The notes under the pieces are model-generated. The model searched no databases. It had not been told where the DNA came from and worked only from the letters and a program-made list of their open reading frames with translations. From UBA940 sp031547885 (lineage in GTDB: Bacteria > Bacteroidota > Bacteroidia > Bacteroidales > Rikenellaceae), in NCBI GenBank assembly GCA_031547885.1, contig JAVBRO010000018.1, positions 1 through 64,000 of the forward strand: a stretch of DNA of 64,000 nt, given 5' to 3'. The position numbers and the translations under genes are program-made. Below are positions 24,965 to 33,937 of the stretch, one piece after another (position 1 is the first letter of the stretch; each line of letters starts with the position of its first letter).

Positions 24965-26389
24965 ATGGACTTTAGCAATTTCTTAATGATGTACCAGGAG
25001 CTGGGGCTGCTCGCAGTTTTCCTCGTCCTGCTCGTCTTCGACATATTCGCCAGCGGTACCCCTCTGATGAAGTGGTTCCGCCCTGCGGCGATAGCCATGT
25101 TCGCCGGGCTGACCGTCGCCGGATTCCTGCCGGTAATACCCGCGGGCGAGGCTTTCGGCGGGATGTACGTGACGAACGACCTCGCGGTGCTGATGAAGAA
25201 CATACTCAACGTCGGCACTCTGATAGTGCTTCTGCAGGCCGGCGAGTGGCTCAAAAGCGGCGAAACGGCCATGCGCGAGGGCGAGTTCTACGCGATCACG
25301 GCGTCGACGCTCTTCGGGATGTACCTGATGGTCTCGGCCGGGAACTTCATGCTGCTATACATCGGCATCGAGATGGCGTCGCTCCCGGTTGCCTGCCTTG
25401 CAGCGTACAACAAATACAAGGAAAAATCGGCCGAGGCCGGTGCGAAATACGTCCTTATGACGGCTCTGTCGTCGGGCGTCATGATGTTCGGCCTGTCCTA
25501 CCTCTACGGCGCGATGGGGACTATGTATTTCGCCGACATGACCATGAAGGTAGCCGCCGAGCCTATGACCATCATGGGTTTCGTATTTTTCTTCTCGGGT
25601 CTGGCGTTCAAGATCTCGCTGGTGCCGTTCCACATGTGGGCGCCCGACGTCTACGAAGGCTCGCCGACAGCCACTACGGCCTTCCTGTCGGTGGTTTCGA
25701 AAGCCGCCGCGGTTTTCGCGCTGATGCTTACGCTCCATCATGTTTTCGGAAACCTGGGACAGGTCTGGTACTATATGCTATGGGCGCTGACGGTGCTGAC
25801 GATAGTAGTGGGCAACGTTCTGGCCGTCACGCAGAAGGATATAAAACGATTCTTCGCCTACTCGTCCATTTCGCAGGCGGGGTACATCATGCTGGGCGTG
25901 CTCCACGGCAGCGATGCGGGCCTTACCGCCACGCTATATTTCGTGCTGGTCTACGTATTTTCGAATCTTGCGGCTTTCGGGGTCATCACGGCCGTCGAGA
26001 ACCGCACGGGCGAGACCTCGATAAGCGCATACAACGGCCTCTACAAGTCTAATCCGATGCTTGCGCTGGTGATGATGCTTGCGGTCTTTTCGCTGGCGGG
26101 GATACCGCCGCTGGGGGGATTCTTCAGCAAGTTCTTCATATTTGCGGCGGCAGCGCGCGAAGGCGACTACATTCTGGTCTTCATCGCTCTTGTCAATACG
26201 GTGATCTCGCTCTATTACTATCTGCGCATCGTCAAGGCGATGTTCATCACACCGGCCCATGACGGCGCCGTCGGGCGTTTCAAAACAGATGCCTACAACC
26301 GCGCCAGCCTGATCGTGTGCGTCCTGGGGATGATCGCAATAGGCATCGTCAGCGGAGTGTTCGATTACATCGCCCGGGCCGGATTTTAA
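24965..26389 (+). CDS. nuoN: NADH-quinone oxidoreductase subunit N
   Basis: A 474-residue antiporter-like pumping subunit, last gene of the operon. Signatures are APDVYEGSPTATTAFLS, KDIKRFFAYSSISQAGY and the glutamate in YIGIEMASLPVACLAA. A strong terminator follows after 16 bases. No nuoE, nuoF or nuoG occurs before, inside or after the operon. Confidence 0.97.
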   Translation: MDFSNFLMMYQELGLLAVFLVLLVFDIFASGTPLMKWFRPAAIAMFAGLTVAGFLPVIPAGEAFGGMYVTNDLAVLMKNILNVGTLIVLLQAGEWLKSGETAMREGEFYAITASTLFGMYLMVSAGNFMLLYIGIEMASLPVACLAAYNKYKEKSAEAGAKYVLMTALSSGVMMFGLSYLYGAMGTMYFADMTMKVAAEPMTIMGFVFFFSGLAFKISLVPFHMWAPDVYEGSPTATTAFLSVVSKAAAVFALMLTLHHVFGNLGQVWYYMLWALTVLTIVVGNVLAVTQKDIKRFFAYSSISQAGYIMLGVLHGSDAGLTATLYFVLVYVFSNLAAFGVITAVENRTGETSISAYNGLYKSNPMLALVMMLAVFSLAGIPPLGGFFSKFFIFAAAAREGDYILVFIALVNTVISLYYYLRIVKAMFITPAHDGAVGRFKTDAYNRASLIVCVLGMIAIGIVSGVFDYIARAGF

Positions 26390-26405
26390 CAGACCCGCGT
26401 ACAGC

Positions 26406-26457
26406 AAAACAACGGGGAGTCCCTATCAGGACTCCCCGTTGTTTTGTTGTGTTTTTT
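26406..26457 (+). terminator. terminator of the nuo operon
   Basis: The 17-bp perfect stem starting AAAACAACGGGGA (26406-26422 with 26429-26445) is followed by T-rich sequence. Its core is almost the same as the terminator at 27180-27219. Confidence 0.9.
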
Positions 26458-26467
26458 GTTATCTTTG
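26439..26467 (+). promoter_or_regulatory. probable promoter of the 26622 gene
   Basis: TTG at 26439-26441 and TATCTTTG at 26460-26467 have an 18-base spacing, close to the Bacteroidetes -33/-7 form. It overlaps the nuo terminator and leaves a leader of about 150 bases with a small hairpin GGGCTC/GAGCCC at 26562-26580. Confidence 0.6.
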
Positions 26468-26621
26468 CATAGTCGTAGCCTTAAATGGACCTGCCGCCCG
26501 GCAGTGCAGTGAAACGGATTCCCGGTCGTTCTACCTCTACCTTAACCTGGATATTCAAGTTGGGCTCAGTTTCCGAGCCCTGCCGCATACCATGATAAGA
26601 AACCATTAAAACCGACTAACC

Positions 26622-27122
26622 ATGAAAACATTCGCAACACTGCTGGCGTTCGCCGCCATGATGATGGCAGCGCCCCTTTCCGCACAGACCAAAACCGAAA
26701 CCGTCGAAGGACTCTACACCGTAGAGATCCCGCAGGATTGGATAGCGGCCTCTGCCGCTAAATCGGTTTTCGTCTTCACGAACATCTCCACACCCGACGC
26801 TTCCGCAATGATCTCCATTAATGCGACCAAGACCCCGATGGCCCTTAAGCAGGGGTATAAAACCATGGTCGAAGCGGTAAGCAAGAACAAGTCATACTCC
26901 GGTTATTCCGTCATCGGGGAGGGCGAGTCGGCCATCGGCGGCCAGCCGTGCAAATGGATATGCTGTTCATATACGGTCTCAGGCATAGCCATGAAAGGCA
27001 AACAATACGTTCTCCGCAACGGCAACCGCCTCTATTACATCCAGTACCATCTTTCCGCCGACGTTTTCGACAGCTACACAGCGCAGTTCGAAGAGATAAT
27101 CGCGACCATTTCATTCAAATAG
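26622..27122 (+). CDS. secreted PsbP/DcrB-like protein
   Basis: A 166-residue exported protein with a signal peptide ending near APLSAQ. The mature part begins TVEGLYTVEIPQDWIAAS, a pattern common in PsbP/DcrB-type domains, which start with a beta-strand carrying a proline and an aromatic. It has a central pair of cysteines (CKWICC). The function of such domains in Bacteroidetes is unknown. The gene stands alone between two nearly identical terminator hairpins. Confidence 0.72.
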   Translation: MKTFATLLAFAAMMMAAPLSAQTKTETVEGLYTVEIPQDWIAASAAKSVFVFTNISTPDASAMISINATKTPMALKQGYKTMVEAVSKNKSYSGYSVIGEGESAIGGQPCKWICCSYTVSGIAMKGKQYVLRNGNRLYYIQYHLSADVFDSYTAQFEEIIATISFK

Positions 27123-27179
27123 GCAGGCGGCAGCGCGTGGCCCGACGGCATCATGCACGATTAATTCCGCCGCAGATAC

Positions 27180-27219
27180 AAAACAACGGGGATTCTGATC
27201 AGGAATCCCCGTTGTTTTT
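27180..27219. terminator. bidirectional terminator
   Basis: AAAACAACGGGGATTC (27180-27195) pairs with its complement at 27203-27218, followed by T on the plus strand and by GTTGTTTTG on the minus strand. It serves the secreted protein gene and the convergent phosphate transporter gene. Confidence 0.88.
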
Positions 27220-27231
27220 ACTGTATATCTT

Positions 27232-28236
27232 CTAACACATACCCGCGAGCGAGAAGATATAATATATCCCGGCGGCAAGCAGCCCGCTGATCGGGATGGT
27301 GATTATCCAGGCCCACAGCAGGTTCACCGTCACGCCCCAGCGCACGGCCGACATCCTTTTGACCGCCCCCACCCCGATAATTGCACCGGTAATGGTGTGT
27401 GTGGTGCTGACCGGGATCTTGAGCCATTCGGTGATGAACAGGGTCAGTGCGCCTGCAGTTTCGGCCGCAACGCCTTCCAGCGGGGTCACCTTGGTTATCT
27501 TGGTGCCCATCGTCTTCACGATGCGCCATCCGCCCGACATGGTCCCCATAGCGATCATCGAGAAGCAGGCCAGCGGCACCCAGATGGGTATATTGGTTAT
27601 ATCGCCGGTGTGTCCCGACACAAAAAGCGCGGCGGCGATTATCCCCATCACTTTCTGCGAGTCGTTCAGACCGTGTCCGATGCTGAAAAGTCCCGACGAT
27701 ACCAGCTGGAGCTTCTTGAACCACGATTCGGCCCTGTGCGGATTGGCCCGCTTGCAGATATGCATTATAATAATGGTGATGATTATTGCCATCACCATAC
27801 CGATCAGCGGCGCCAGCAGTATGAACGCTGCTATCTTGAGCACGACGGCGGCATGTATGGCGTTGAATCCCCCATAGGCAATGGCTGCACCCGCGAAACC
27901 GCCGATGAGGGTGTGCGACGACGACGAAGGGATGCCTTTCCACCATGTGAAGAGGTTCCAGATGATCGCGGCGATTATGCCGGCAAGTATCACGGGCAGG
28001 GTTATGAACTCCTCGTTGACGGTTTTGGCTACGGTGTTTGCGATCCCGAACTCCCCTATAATGTATTTGGCAATAAAAAAGGCCACGAAGTTGAACATCG
28101 CAGCCCACAAAACGGCAAGGAACGGACTTAGAACTTTGGTCGACACGATGGTCGCTATCGAGTTGGCGGCATCGTGGAAACCGTTGATAAAGTCGAACAC
28201 CAGCGCCAGTGCTATTATGACTATCAGCAGGGTCAT
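27232..28236 (-). CDS. pit: inorganic phosphate transporter, Pit family
   Basis: A 334-residue inner-membrane transporter of the PHO4/Pit family, which couples phosphate uptake to protons or sodium. Both halves of the inverted repeat fold carry the family motif: FDFINGFHDAANSIATIVST at the N-terminus and KIPVSTTHTITGAIIG at the C-terminus, with GIPSSSSHTLIGGF between. It starts within the stop codon of the DUF47 gene (TGATG), so translation is coupled. Pit and DUF47/PhoU-like pairs are a standard phosphate uptake and control unit. Confidence 0.93.
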   Translation of the reverse strand: MTLLIVIIALALVFDFINGFHDAANSIATIVSTKVLSPFLAVLWAAMFNFVAFFIAKYIIGEFGIANTVAKTVNEEFITLPVILAGIIAAIIWNLFTWWKGIPSSSSHTLIGGFAGAAIAYGGFNAIHAAVVLKIAAFILLAPLIGMVMAIIITIIIMHICKRANPHRAESWFKKLQLVSSGLFSIGHGLNDSQKVMGIIAAALFVSGHTGDITNIPIWVPLACFSMIAMGTMSGGWRIVKTMGTKITKVTPLEGVAAETAGALTLFITEWLKIPVSTTHTITGAIIGVGAVKRMSAVRWGVTVNLLWAWIITIPISGLLAAGIYYIFSLAGMC

Positions 28237-28892
28237 CAGGCGTATTTTACAATGATTGTTTTCAGCACGTCGGCCACGCGGTATGCCTTGTCGGTGGCGT
28301 TCTCGAGCATTTGCATGATCTCGACCTGCTTGAGAAGTTCGATAGCGTTCTTTTGGGTTTGGAAGACGTCGATGATGAAATTTTCATAGACGTCGTCGGC
28401 GCTGTTCTCTATTTCATGCAGGCGGCGGCAGCATGCCCTCACCACTTTGGGATCGCGCCTGACCTTATTCAACTCATCGATAGCCTCGCTGATGGTTTCT
28501 GCGGCCACCTTGATGTGGTCAGCCATTTCGACCATCGCCTTCGGCATCTCCTGGGGCTGGTACAGAACCGTCCTCTTGGCCGAGCCGTTGATCAGGTCGA
28601 GCACGTCGTCGAGATGGGATGCCAGCGCGTGTATGTCTTCGCGATCGAACGGCGTGATAAACGATTTGTTGAGTTCGTCGAGTATCTCTTCGGTGATGCG
28701 GTCGCAGTGGCTTTCCGTTTTTTTGATCTCGACGTAGATCGGTTTCCGGTCCTCGTGTTTCGGTGTCTGGGTAAATTCGATCAGCAGGTCCGAAGCTTTT
28801 AGTATATCGTCGACCTGTGCGCGTAGCAGCGGAAGGAATTTGGTCTCTTTCGGGAGGAAGAACTGGAAGATACGGCTGATGTTATAGCTCAT
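28236..28892 (-). CDS. DUF47/PhoU-like protein
   Basis: A 218-residue cytoplasmic all-helical protein of the DUF47 family, related to PhoU. It begins MSYNISRIFQFFLPKETKF, and the four-helix core has conserved acidic positions thought to bind metal (HASHLDDVLDLINGSAKR, HEIENSADDVYENF). In many genomes it precedes Pit and modulates phosphate uptake. I chose the start at 28892 because the upstream frame to 28940 adds an atypical N-terminus. Overlap with pit is one base. Confidence 0.92.
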   Translation of the reverse strand: MSYNISRIFQFFLPKETKFLPLLRAQVDDILKASDLLIEFTQTPKHEDRKPIYVEIKKTESHCDRITEEILDELNKSFITPFDREDIHALASHLDDVLDLINGSAKRTVLYQPQEMPKAMVEMADHIKVAAETISEAIDELNKVRRDPKVVRACCRRLHEIENSADDVYENFIIDVFQTQKNAIELLKQVEIMQMLENATDKAYRVADVLKTIIVKYA

Positions 28893-28937
28893 TATTGAAA
28901 TGTTTATTTGACGTTGCGAAGATAATATTTTCCCCGA

Positions 28938-28995
28938 CAAAAGCGGCCCGTCCCGGCCTGTTTCTGTGATTTTCAGAAACAGACAGGGACAGGCC
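28938..28995 (-). terminator. long terminator hairpin of the exbB operon
   Basis: A 22-bp stem (28945-28966 with 28974-28995, three wobble or mismatch positions) has a 7-base loop and is followed on the minus strand by GCTTTTG. It stands 26 bases after the TPR gene stop and just upstream of the DUF47-pit unit. Confidence 0.75.
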
Positions 28996-29021
28996 GTTAA
29001 AGTTTTGGAAAAGCATGCAAC

Positions 29022-30698
29022 TTACTTCTGAAGGAATTGCAGACGTGACAGTGCGTACTCGTTATCGGGTTCATACTTGAGGGCCTCTTCGAACATCGAG
29101 ATAGCCTTTGCCTTGTCTATATCCGAATAGTATGCGCCGATACTGATGTATGAGTCGGCAAGCTTGGTCCGCGTCAGCGGCTTGGCCGTTTCGGCCTCGC
29201 CTTTTGCCAGGACCACGTCGACAAACTGCTGGAAAAGGTCTGCGACTTTGGCCTCTGCACCGGTAATGTAGCGGTTGAGGCGCGCACGGTTATAATAGGG
29301 GTCCTGCGTCGCGGGTGCAGCCTCCATTATCTGAGCGTACGCTTCGTCGGCCTTCATCATCTCGGGAATATAAGCCTTCTGAGCTTCCTCTTCCATGTTT
29401 GCCGCATTGTAGAAGATGGAGTTGGCATAATAGAGTTTGTCCATCAGCTTGGGATCTTTCGCTTTGATCAGTTCCCCGAAAACCTGCGAAGCGTAACCGT
29501 ACTGGCGCGCTTTATAGAGAGTCACGCCTATATCGCTGAAATCGTTGTCGACTGGAGCGTCCTTTTCAACAGCCAGGGCGAGGTTCGACAGCATTTTCTG
29601 AAATCCGGCAGTATCCAGATTGTCAAGGCCCTTTTCTTCGAGCAGTTTGCCTTCCGCTTTAGCCAGATATGCGTAGTCAATACCGAGTGCACGGCGCGGG
29701 TCGATCACATTAAGGAAGCTGCTGAGCGCCTGTGCTGCTTCTGCGTAATTGCCGTTTTCATAGGCCGAATAGCCGAGATAGCGGAGGATACGCGGATTGA
29801 CGTCGTCTATCGCCTGCATTTCGGCGGCCACTTTTTCGAGCGACTCATAGTCTTTGGCAAGCACGAGGAAGTCGGCGTGCCTCATGCGGGCGTCGAGTGA
29901 GTTTTCGGTACGCTGCATGTACTGTTCATAGTAATCGAGAGCTTTGGCTATGTACTCTTCGTGCACCTTCGGATCGAGCTGCGCCCACATATAATAAACC
30001 TCTGCAAGTTCCCTGTAGGATGGGCCGTACGAAGGATCCAGCGCTATAATCTCTTCCAGCGTGGCGACTGCTTCGGGAAAAGCGTGAGAGTCCTTTGTAA
30101 TGACCGCCAGGTTGATTTTTCCGCGGAGCAGGCTGTTGTTGTAGGAGTAAGCGTTGCGGTATGCCCTGTATGCCTCGTTTTGGTTGTCGAGCTTGTATTC
30201 GGCGTCGCCGAGCACCAGCCATGCGGCGGCCTTGTCGGGAGTTATTTCGACAGCTTTCCGTGCAAATTCAGCCGATTTTGCATAATCGGGGTTGAACGAA
30301 TCGTAATAAGCCTTGGCGATGTAAAGATATTTATCGGTATCTTTCTTTTTCATCTTGTACATGGCCTTGTCGAATTCTGCGGCGGCAGCGTCGGGCTTAC
30401 CATCGTCGAGCAGGATGCGTCCCAATCCTATGTAATTGAGCTGCGCGTTCTTTTTCTTGACGGCGCCGCGTTCGAAACTGGCTTTTGCAGAAGCGTCTTC
30501 ACCCAGCATAAGGAAAGCGTTCCCCAGATGGAAGTCGTACTGCCCGTCGTCAGGGTTTGCCTGAACAAGTTTTTCAAGAATATCCCTGGCCTGTTCATAC
30601 TTTTCAGCCTCATTGGCATTCAGAGCATCCGCAAGCGACTGGGCCTGAACCCCGGCGGCAAGAAAAACGGATGAGAGTAAAATAAATAACTTTTTCAT
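29022..30698 (-). CDS. exported TPR-repeat protein
   Basis: A 558-residue periplasmic protein with a signal peptide (MKKLFILLSSVFLAAGVQAQ) and at least eight tetratricopeptide units through its length, such as YEQARDILEKLVQANPDDGQ, NYAEAAQALSSFLNVIDPRR and a final AISMFEEALKYEPDNEYALS. TPR proteins act as scaffolds. It is the last gene of the exbB-exbD-tonB operon, 14 bases after the PstS-like gene, so it may organise or sense the energy-transducing complex (inference). Confidence 0.88.
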   Translation of the reverse strand: MKKLFILLSSVFLAAGVQAQSLADALNANEAEKYEQARDILEKLVQANPDDGQYDFHLGNAFLMLGEDASAKASFERGAVKKKNAQLNYIGLGRILLDDGKPDAAAAEFDKAMYKMKKKDTDKYLYIAKAYYDSFNPDYAKSAEFARKAVEITPDKAAAWLVLGDAEYKLDNQNEAYRAYRNAYSYNNSLLRGKINLAVITKDSHAFPEAVATLEEIIALDPSYGPSYRELAEVYYMWAQLDPKVHEEYIAKALDYYEQYMQRTENSLDARMRHADFLVLAKDYESLEKVAAEMQAIDDVNPRILRYLGYSAYENGNYAEAAQALSSFLNVIDPRRALGIDYAYLAKAEGKLLEEKGLDNLDTAGFQKMLSNLALAVEKDAPVDNDFSDIGVTLYKARQYGYASQVFGELIKAKDPKLMDKLYYANSIFYNAANMEEEAQKAYIPEMMKADEAYAQIMEAAPATQDPYYNRARLNRYITGAEAKVADLFQQFVDVVLAKGEAETAKPLTRTKLADSYISIGAYYSDIDKAKAISMFEEALKYEPDNEYALSRLQFLQK

Positions 30699-30712
30699 TA
30701 TCCTTTGAATGT

Positions 30713-31594
30713 TTATAATTGTTTGCGTATAACTATTTCGCGTTTAGGATATGTCACCGGCACAAGTCCCGATTTCAGGATGATGCGCTGCCCGACATCT
30801 CCGGCGATGAATGAGGCGAAACCCATTCCGAGGCCGGCAAAACCCTGGACATTAATCAGATATATTTTTCGTGTCAAAGGGTATTTTCCCTGTGCGATAT
30901 TGTCCTGCGTCGGCTTGTAATAGCCCGACTCATCATCGCCGACGGCCATCAGCCGTATACGGTCGAGATACGGACGCTGATCAGGACCCGCTTCGTAAAG
31001 CCAGTCCACGCCGACAAAGCCTATTGCTCCCGGCGTCATAGCAACGTATTCGATAACTTCGGCGTCGGAGTTCAGCGAATAGGCTCCCGGGATGGAGTCC
31101 ACCCCTGCGAACTCTTTCATATAACCGATCAGTCCTGAAACCGGGTTATCGAATACTAAAATACGTTTGTCTTCGCCCGTAAGCATCGCGCCCAGGGTTT
31201 TGGTCCCGAGAATCGAATCCCGGCTCTCCCGGTTCGATATTACTGCTATCCCGTCATACGCCACTTCAGTAACGCGCATCACGATCTTTTTCGCTTCGAA
31301 CCACTCTTCTTCTGCAGGCGTAAGCGGGCGTGCCATTACAGCCAGCTTCAACGAATCGCCTATTAACAGTTTGGATATTTCATGCTCGGGCATCGGCAGC
31401 AGGTCGAGTTTTGCATTTTTATATTGCGCATCGAACACCTGCGCCACAGCATCCACCATTGGGAATACCGTAGCGTCAACCATCACGGTGGCGTCACCGC
31501 GCGTAGGCGTTTCTCGAGCCTGCTTTTGCCGGCCGCCGCAGCCGGCGGCTATCAAAGCCGCGGCCGCCGCAGCGAGCATTATCCATTTATTCAT
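30713..31594 (-). CDS. PstS-like substrate-binding lipoprotein
   Basis: A 293-residue lipoprotein with lipobox AAGC (C19). The mature part follows the phosphate-binding PstS fold: DATVMVDATVFPMVDAVAQV, then a middle SRESRDS-like region and TPGAIGFVGVDWL, and a C-terminal KYPLTRKIYLINVQG, which is a PstS hallmark. No pstCAB genes occur nearby, so it is unlikely to feed an ABC transporter here. It lies in a TonB operon, overlapping the preceding gene by eight bases. Its ligand may be phosphate or something else. Confidence 0.82.
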   Translation of the reverse strand: MNKWIMLAAAAAALIAAGCGGRQKQARETPTRGDATVMVDATVFPMVDAVAQVFDAQYKNAKLDLLPMPEHEISKLLIGDSLKLAVMARPLTPAEEEWFEAKKIVMRVTEVAYDGIAVISNRESRDSILGTKTLGAMLTGEDKRILVFDNPVSGLIGYMKEFAGVDSIPGAYSLNSDAEVIEYVAMTPGAIGFVGVDWLYEAGPDQRPYLDRIRLMAVGDDESGYYKPTQDNIAQGKYPLTRKIYLINVQGFAGLGMGFASFIAGDVGQRIILKSGLVPVTYPKREIVIRKQL

Positions 31595-31856
31595 CTAACG
31601 TTTTTTTTCTAACAGCCTGCGCGGCATCCAGTTCCGCCTTTCGGAGGTCGCCGGCGACGCGCGTCATACGGAAAACCGAATATATCAACAGTACAACCCC
31701 AAACGTGATCTTCAGCACAGGCTGCATCACGAAAGGCAGTTCCTTTACAAACAGGAACATTATGCCGACGCCCAGATAGAGCAGCGAAAAAACGCAACCC
31801 GAGATTACCCGTGCTTTGCCTGCCGGGGTGAGCGATCGGAAGCTGTTGATACCCAT
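31587..31856 (-). CDS. small two-helix membrane protein
   Basis: An 89-residue protein with two membrane helices (about 15-36 and 43-62) and a charged helical tail (RVAGDLRKAELDAAQAVRKK). No family was recognised. It overlaps the start of the PstS-like gene by eight bases and begins 10 bases after tonB, so it is a firm member of the operon. It may be an accessory of the ExbBD/TonB complex. Confidence 0.75.
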   Translation of the reverse strand: MGINSFRSLTPAGKARVISGCVFSLLYLGVGIMFLFVKELPFVMQPVLKITFGVVLLIYSVFRMTRVAGDLRKAELDAAQAVRKKTLDE

Positions 31857-31866
31857 TCTTCTCCGT

Positions 31867-32694
31867 TTACTGGATCTGGATGGTCATCGGCAGTGTGTAA
31901 GCCACGCGCACGGGTTTACCGTTGGTGACTCCGGGCTGCCATTCCGTACTCCAGCTCAGGACATTAGTAGCAAGTTTCGCGATATCGGGATATCCGCCGT
32001 CATCTATGACCTTGATATCGGTCAGCTTACCGTTTTTCTCGATCACGAATCCGAACTGCATCTTGATATTTCCGCTACCCTCTACGCTGATATGTCCCAT
32101 ATTGTCGATCACGAACTGTATAAAAGCCCTCATACCTCCGGGATACTCCGGCTGTACCTGGACATTTTTAATATTGTATATATTTCTGTCCTCTGTGATC
32201 ACCTGGTCAGTCGTCTTGTCGGATGCCACTCCTTCGATCACGATCTCGCCGTCATCGCTGGCGTCGACATTCTCCCTTCCGGACTTGGCGGTCTTGAGCA
32301 CTTCCTGATCGACGATCTCTTCAACGACCTCATCGACATTAGCCGCGACCGGCGGAACGAATCTCTTCACATCGGCGATGGACTTGATTTCCGGCGGAGG
32401 TGGCGGAACGACTAAATCTTCCGGCGGAGTTTCCGCGGGCGGCGGCAGTTCGATAACCTCTACCACCTTGTCGATCGTATGGAGGCCGCCTCCACGACTC
32501 GCGCTGATCTTTTTCATAAGGACAGGAGCGCTCATCATCAGTGAAAACGCCACTACGCCTATCACCGTAGCCAGGACGGTTATCCGGGACTCGCGGCGGC
32601 GCAGGTCATACGCGCCGTACTCCTTATTGCGGTCTTCGAATACGGTGTCGATCCAATCCCTTTTAAACAGGTTTATTTTAGCTATATTTACCAT
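31867..32694 (-). CDS. tonB: energy transducer TonB
   Basis: A 275-residue inner-membrane protein that carries proton-motive energy from ExbB/ExbD to outer-membrane receptors. The N-terminus starts with the Bacteroidetes form DRNKEYGAYDLRRRESR, followed by a membrane helix at about 42-62. A proline-rich span (ELPPPAETPPEDLVVPPPPP) and a C-terminal TonB domain at about 175-275 (PEYPGGMRAFIQFV, WSTEWQPGVTNGKPVRV) complete it. It sits after two exbD genes. Confidence 0.94.
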   Translation of the reverse strand: MVNIAKINLFKRDWIDTVFEDRNKEYGAYDLRRRESRITVLATVIGVVAFSLMMSAPVLMKKISASRGGGLHTIDKVVEVIELPPPAETPPEDLVVPPPPPEIKSIADVKRFVPPVAANVDEVVEEIVDQEVLKTAKSGRENVDASDDGEIVIEGVASDKTTDQVITEDRNIYNIKNVQVQPEYPGGMRAFIQFVIDNMGHISVEGSGNIKMQFGFVIEKNGKLTDIKVIDDGGYPDIAKLATNVLSWSTEWQPGVTNGKPVRVAYTLPMTIQIQ

Positions 32695-32713
32695 AATTAC
32701 ATAGAGGTTAAAG

Positions 32714-33286
32714 TCAATTAGCCTGCGCCGTCGCCGGCATCTGGCCTCCCGCCATCTCTTTCAGCAGTTCCTCTTCCACGGGAGAGATATCGACTATGGC
32801 GTAGGATTTGACCTGAGTTATCACCATTTCATCCAGCGCATCCACAAGATTACGGTAGGTGGATTCGGGACTTGCTTTGATAATGGCGACAAGTCCTTTT
32901 TCCAGATCCTGCGTATAGGCGAGCGCCTGGCGATTTTTGTCCAGGAGCAACTGCCTCAGACCGTTTTTACCGTAGCTCTGCAGTTCGGGTCCCCCGAGAG
33001 GTTTTTCAAACTGCCCCATGTACCACACGATTTTGTTATCGGCGCCCAGAAGCAGCGTGAGGGTGCGGTTCTCATCGACCTTGATCTGATCCGTTTTTTC
33101 AGTCTTGTCCGGCATGGCCAGATTCATCGACTGAGGTTTGGAGAGCGTGGTCGTCAGCATAAAGAAGGTAATCAGAAGGAACGCCAGGTCGACCATTGCG
33201 GTAAGGTCGACGAACGTGTTCATCTTTTTACTTCGTACTTTGCCTTTACCTTTTTGTTTAGGTTCGGCAGTATTCAGTTCAGCCAT
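32714..33286 (-). CDS. exbD: ExbD-family biopolymer transport protein, second copy
   Basis: A 190-residue protein with a lysine-rich N-terminus, one membrane helix (about 27-47, TFVDLTAMVDLAFLLITFFM) with the conserved proton-carrying aspartate, and a periplasmic domain. It differs in sequence from the first ExbD copy, and such pairs are usual in this phylum, where they may form a mixed dimer in the ExbB pore. It is 21 bases after the first copy. Confidence 0.92.
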   Translation of the reverse strand: MAELNTAEPKQKGKGKVRSKKMNTFVDLTAMVDLAFLLITFFMLTTTLSKPQSMNLAMPDKTEKTDQIKVDENRTLTLLLGADNKIVWYMGQFEKPLGGPELQSYGKNGLRQLLLDKNRQALAYTQDLEKGLVAIIKASPESTYRNLVDALDEMVITQVKSYAIVDISPVEEELLKEMAGGQMPATAQAN

Positions 33287-33307
33287 TAGCTTTCAGTTTT
33301 TACGTTT

Positions 33308-33922
33308 TTAAAAATCTTCGCCGCGCAGGGTGGTCACAAGGAAGAAGTTATTCTTCTGCTGGGCCTGCAATACGTCGATAACCTTTTTTATCATCGGATA
33401 CTCCGTGTCGGCGTCACCTTTGATGGCTATATTGAGGTCGGCATTGGCGTATTGCCTGGCGGCAAGCCTGGCATTGTATATCCAGTCGTACAACTGGGTA
33501 TTGAGCGAGTCCATGGGTATCCCGGGCTGTACTCCGGGTTTGTTGCGTTCGGAACCCTTCAACGCAATCAACTTGTCGAGAACACGGATGTCCACTCCGA
33601 AACCGTCGATCAGCGCAAAAGCCTGTACCTGCTCGGGCGTGAAAGATATCTTGTATTGGGCAGCCATTTTCTCGAGCGTCAGCTTCCGCTCCTCCTGGCC
33701 CGTCATCCCGAAGAACACCTTGTCTTCGCCCACCGTTATGGTAGCGAGATTGGTGTCCGGCAGTTTCGTCTGCACCGTAGATGCAGGCGTATCCACCGGG
33801 TATGGCTCGGGAAGCCGCGCCGTAGAGGTCATTATGAAGAAGGTAAGAAGCAGGAAGGCCACGTCGCACATCGCGGTCATGTCCACCCTGGTACTCCCTT
33901 TCTTTGCATGTACTTTAGCCAT
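33308..33922 (-). CDS. exbD: ExbD-family biopolymer transport protein, first copy
   Basis: A 204-residue protein with one N-terminal helix (RVDMTAMCDVAFLLLTFFIM), including the aspartate needed for proton flow. A periplasmic domain ends in YPMIKKVIDVLQAQQKNNFF, the ExbD/TolR-type closing helix. It lies 15 bases after exbB. A membrane cysteine next to the key aspartate is a small sequence feature not seen in the second copy. Confidence 0.92.
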   Translation of the reverse strand: MAKVHAKKGSTRVDMTAMCDVAFLLLTFFIMTSTARLPEPYPVDTPASTVQTKLPDTNLATITVGEDKVFFGMTGQEERKLTLEKMAAQYKISFTPEQVQAFALIDGFGVDIRVLDKLIALKGSERNKPGVQPGIPMDSLNTQLYDWIYNARLAARQYANADLNIAIKGDADTEYPMIKKVIDVLQAQQKNNFFLVTTLRGEDF

Positions 33923-33937
33923 ATTTTAACTCCCGAA

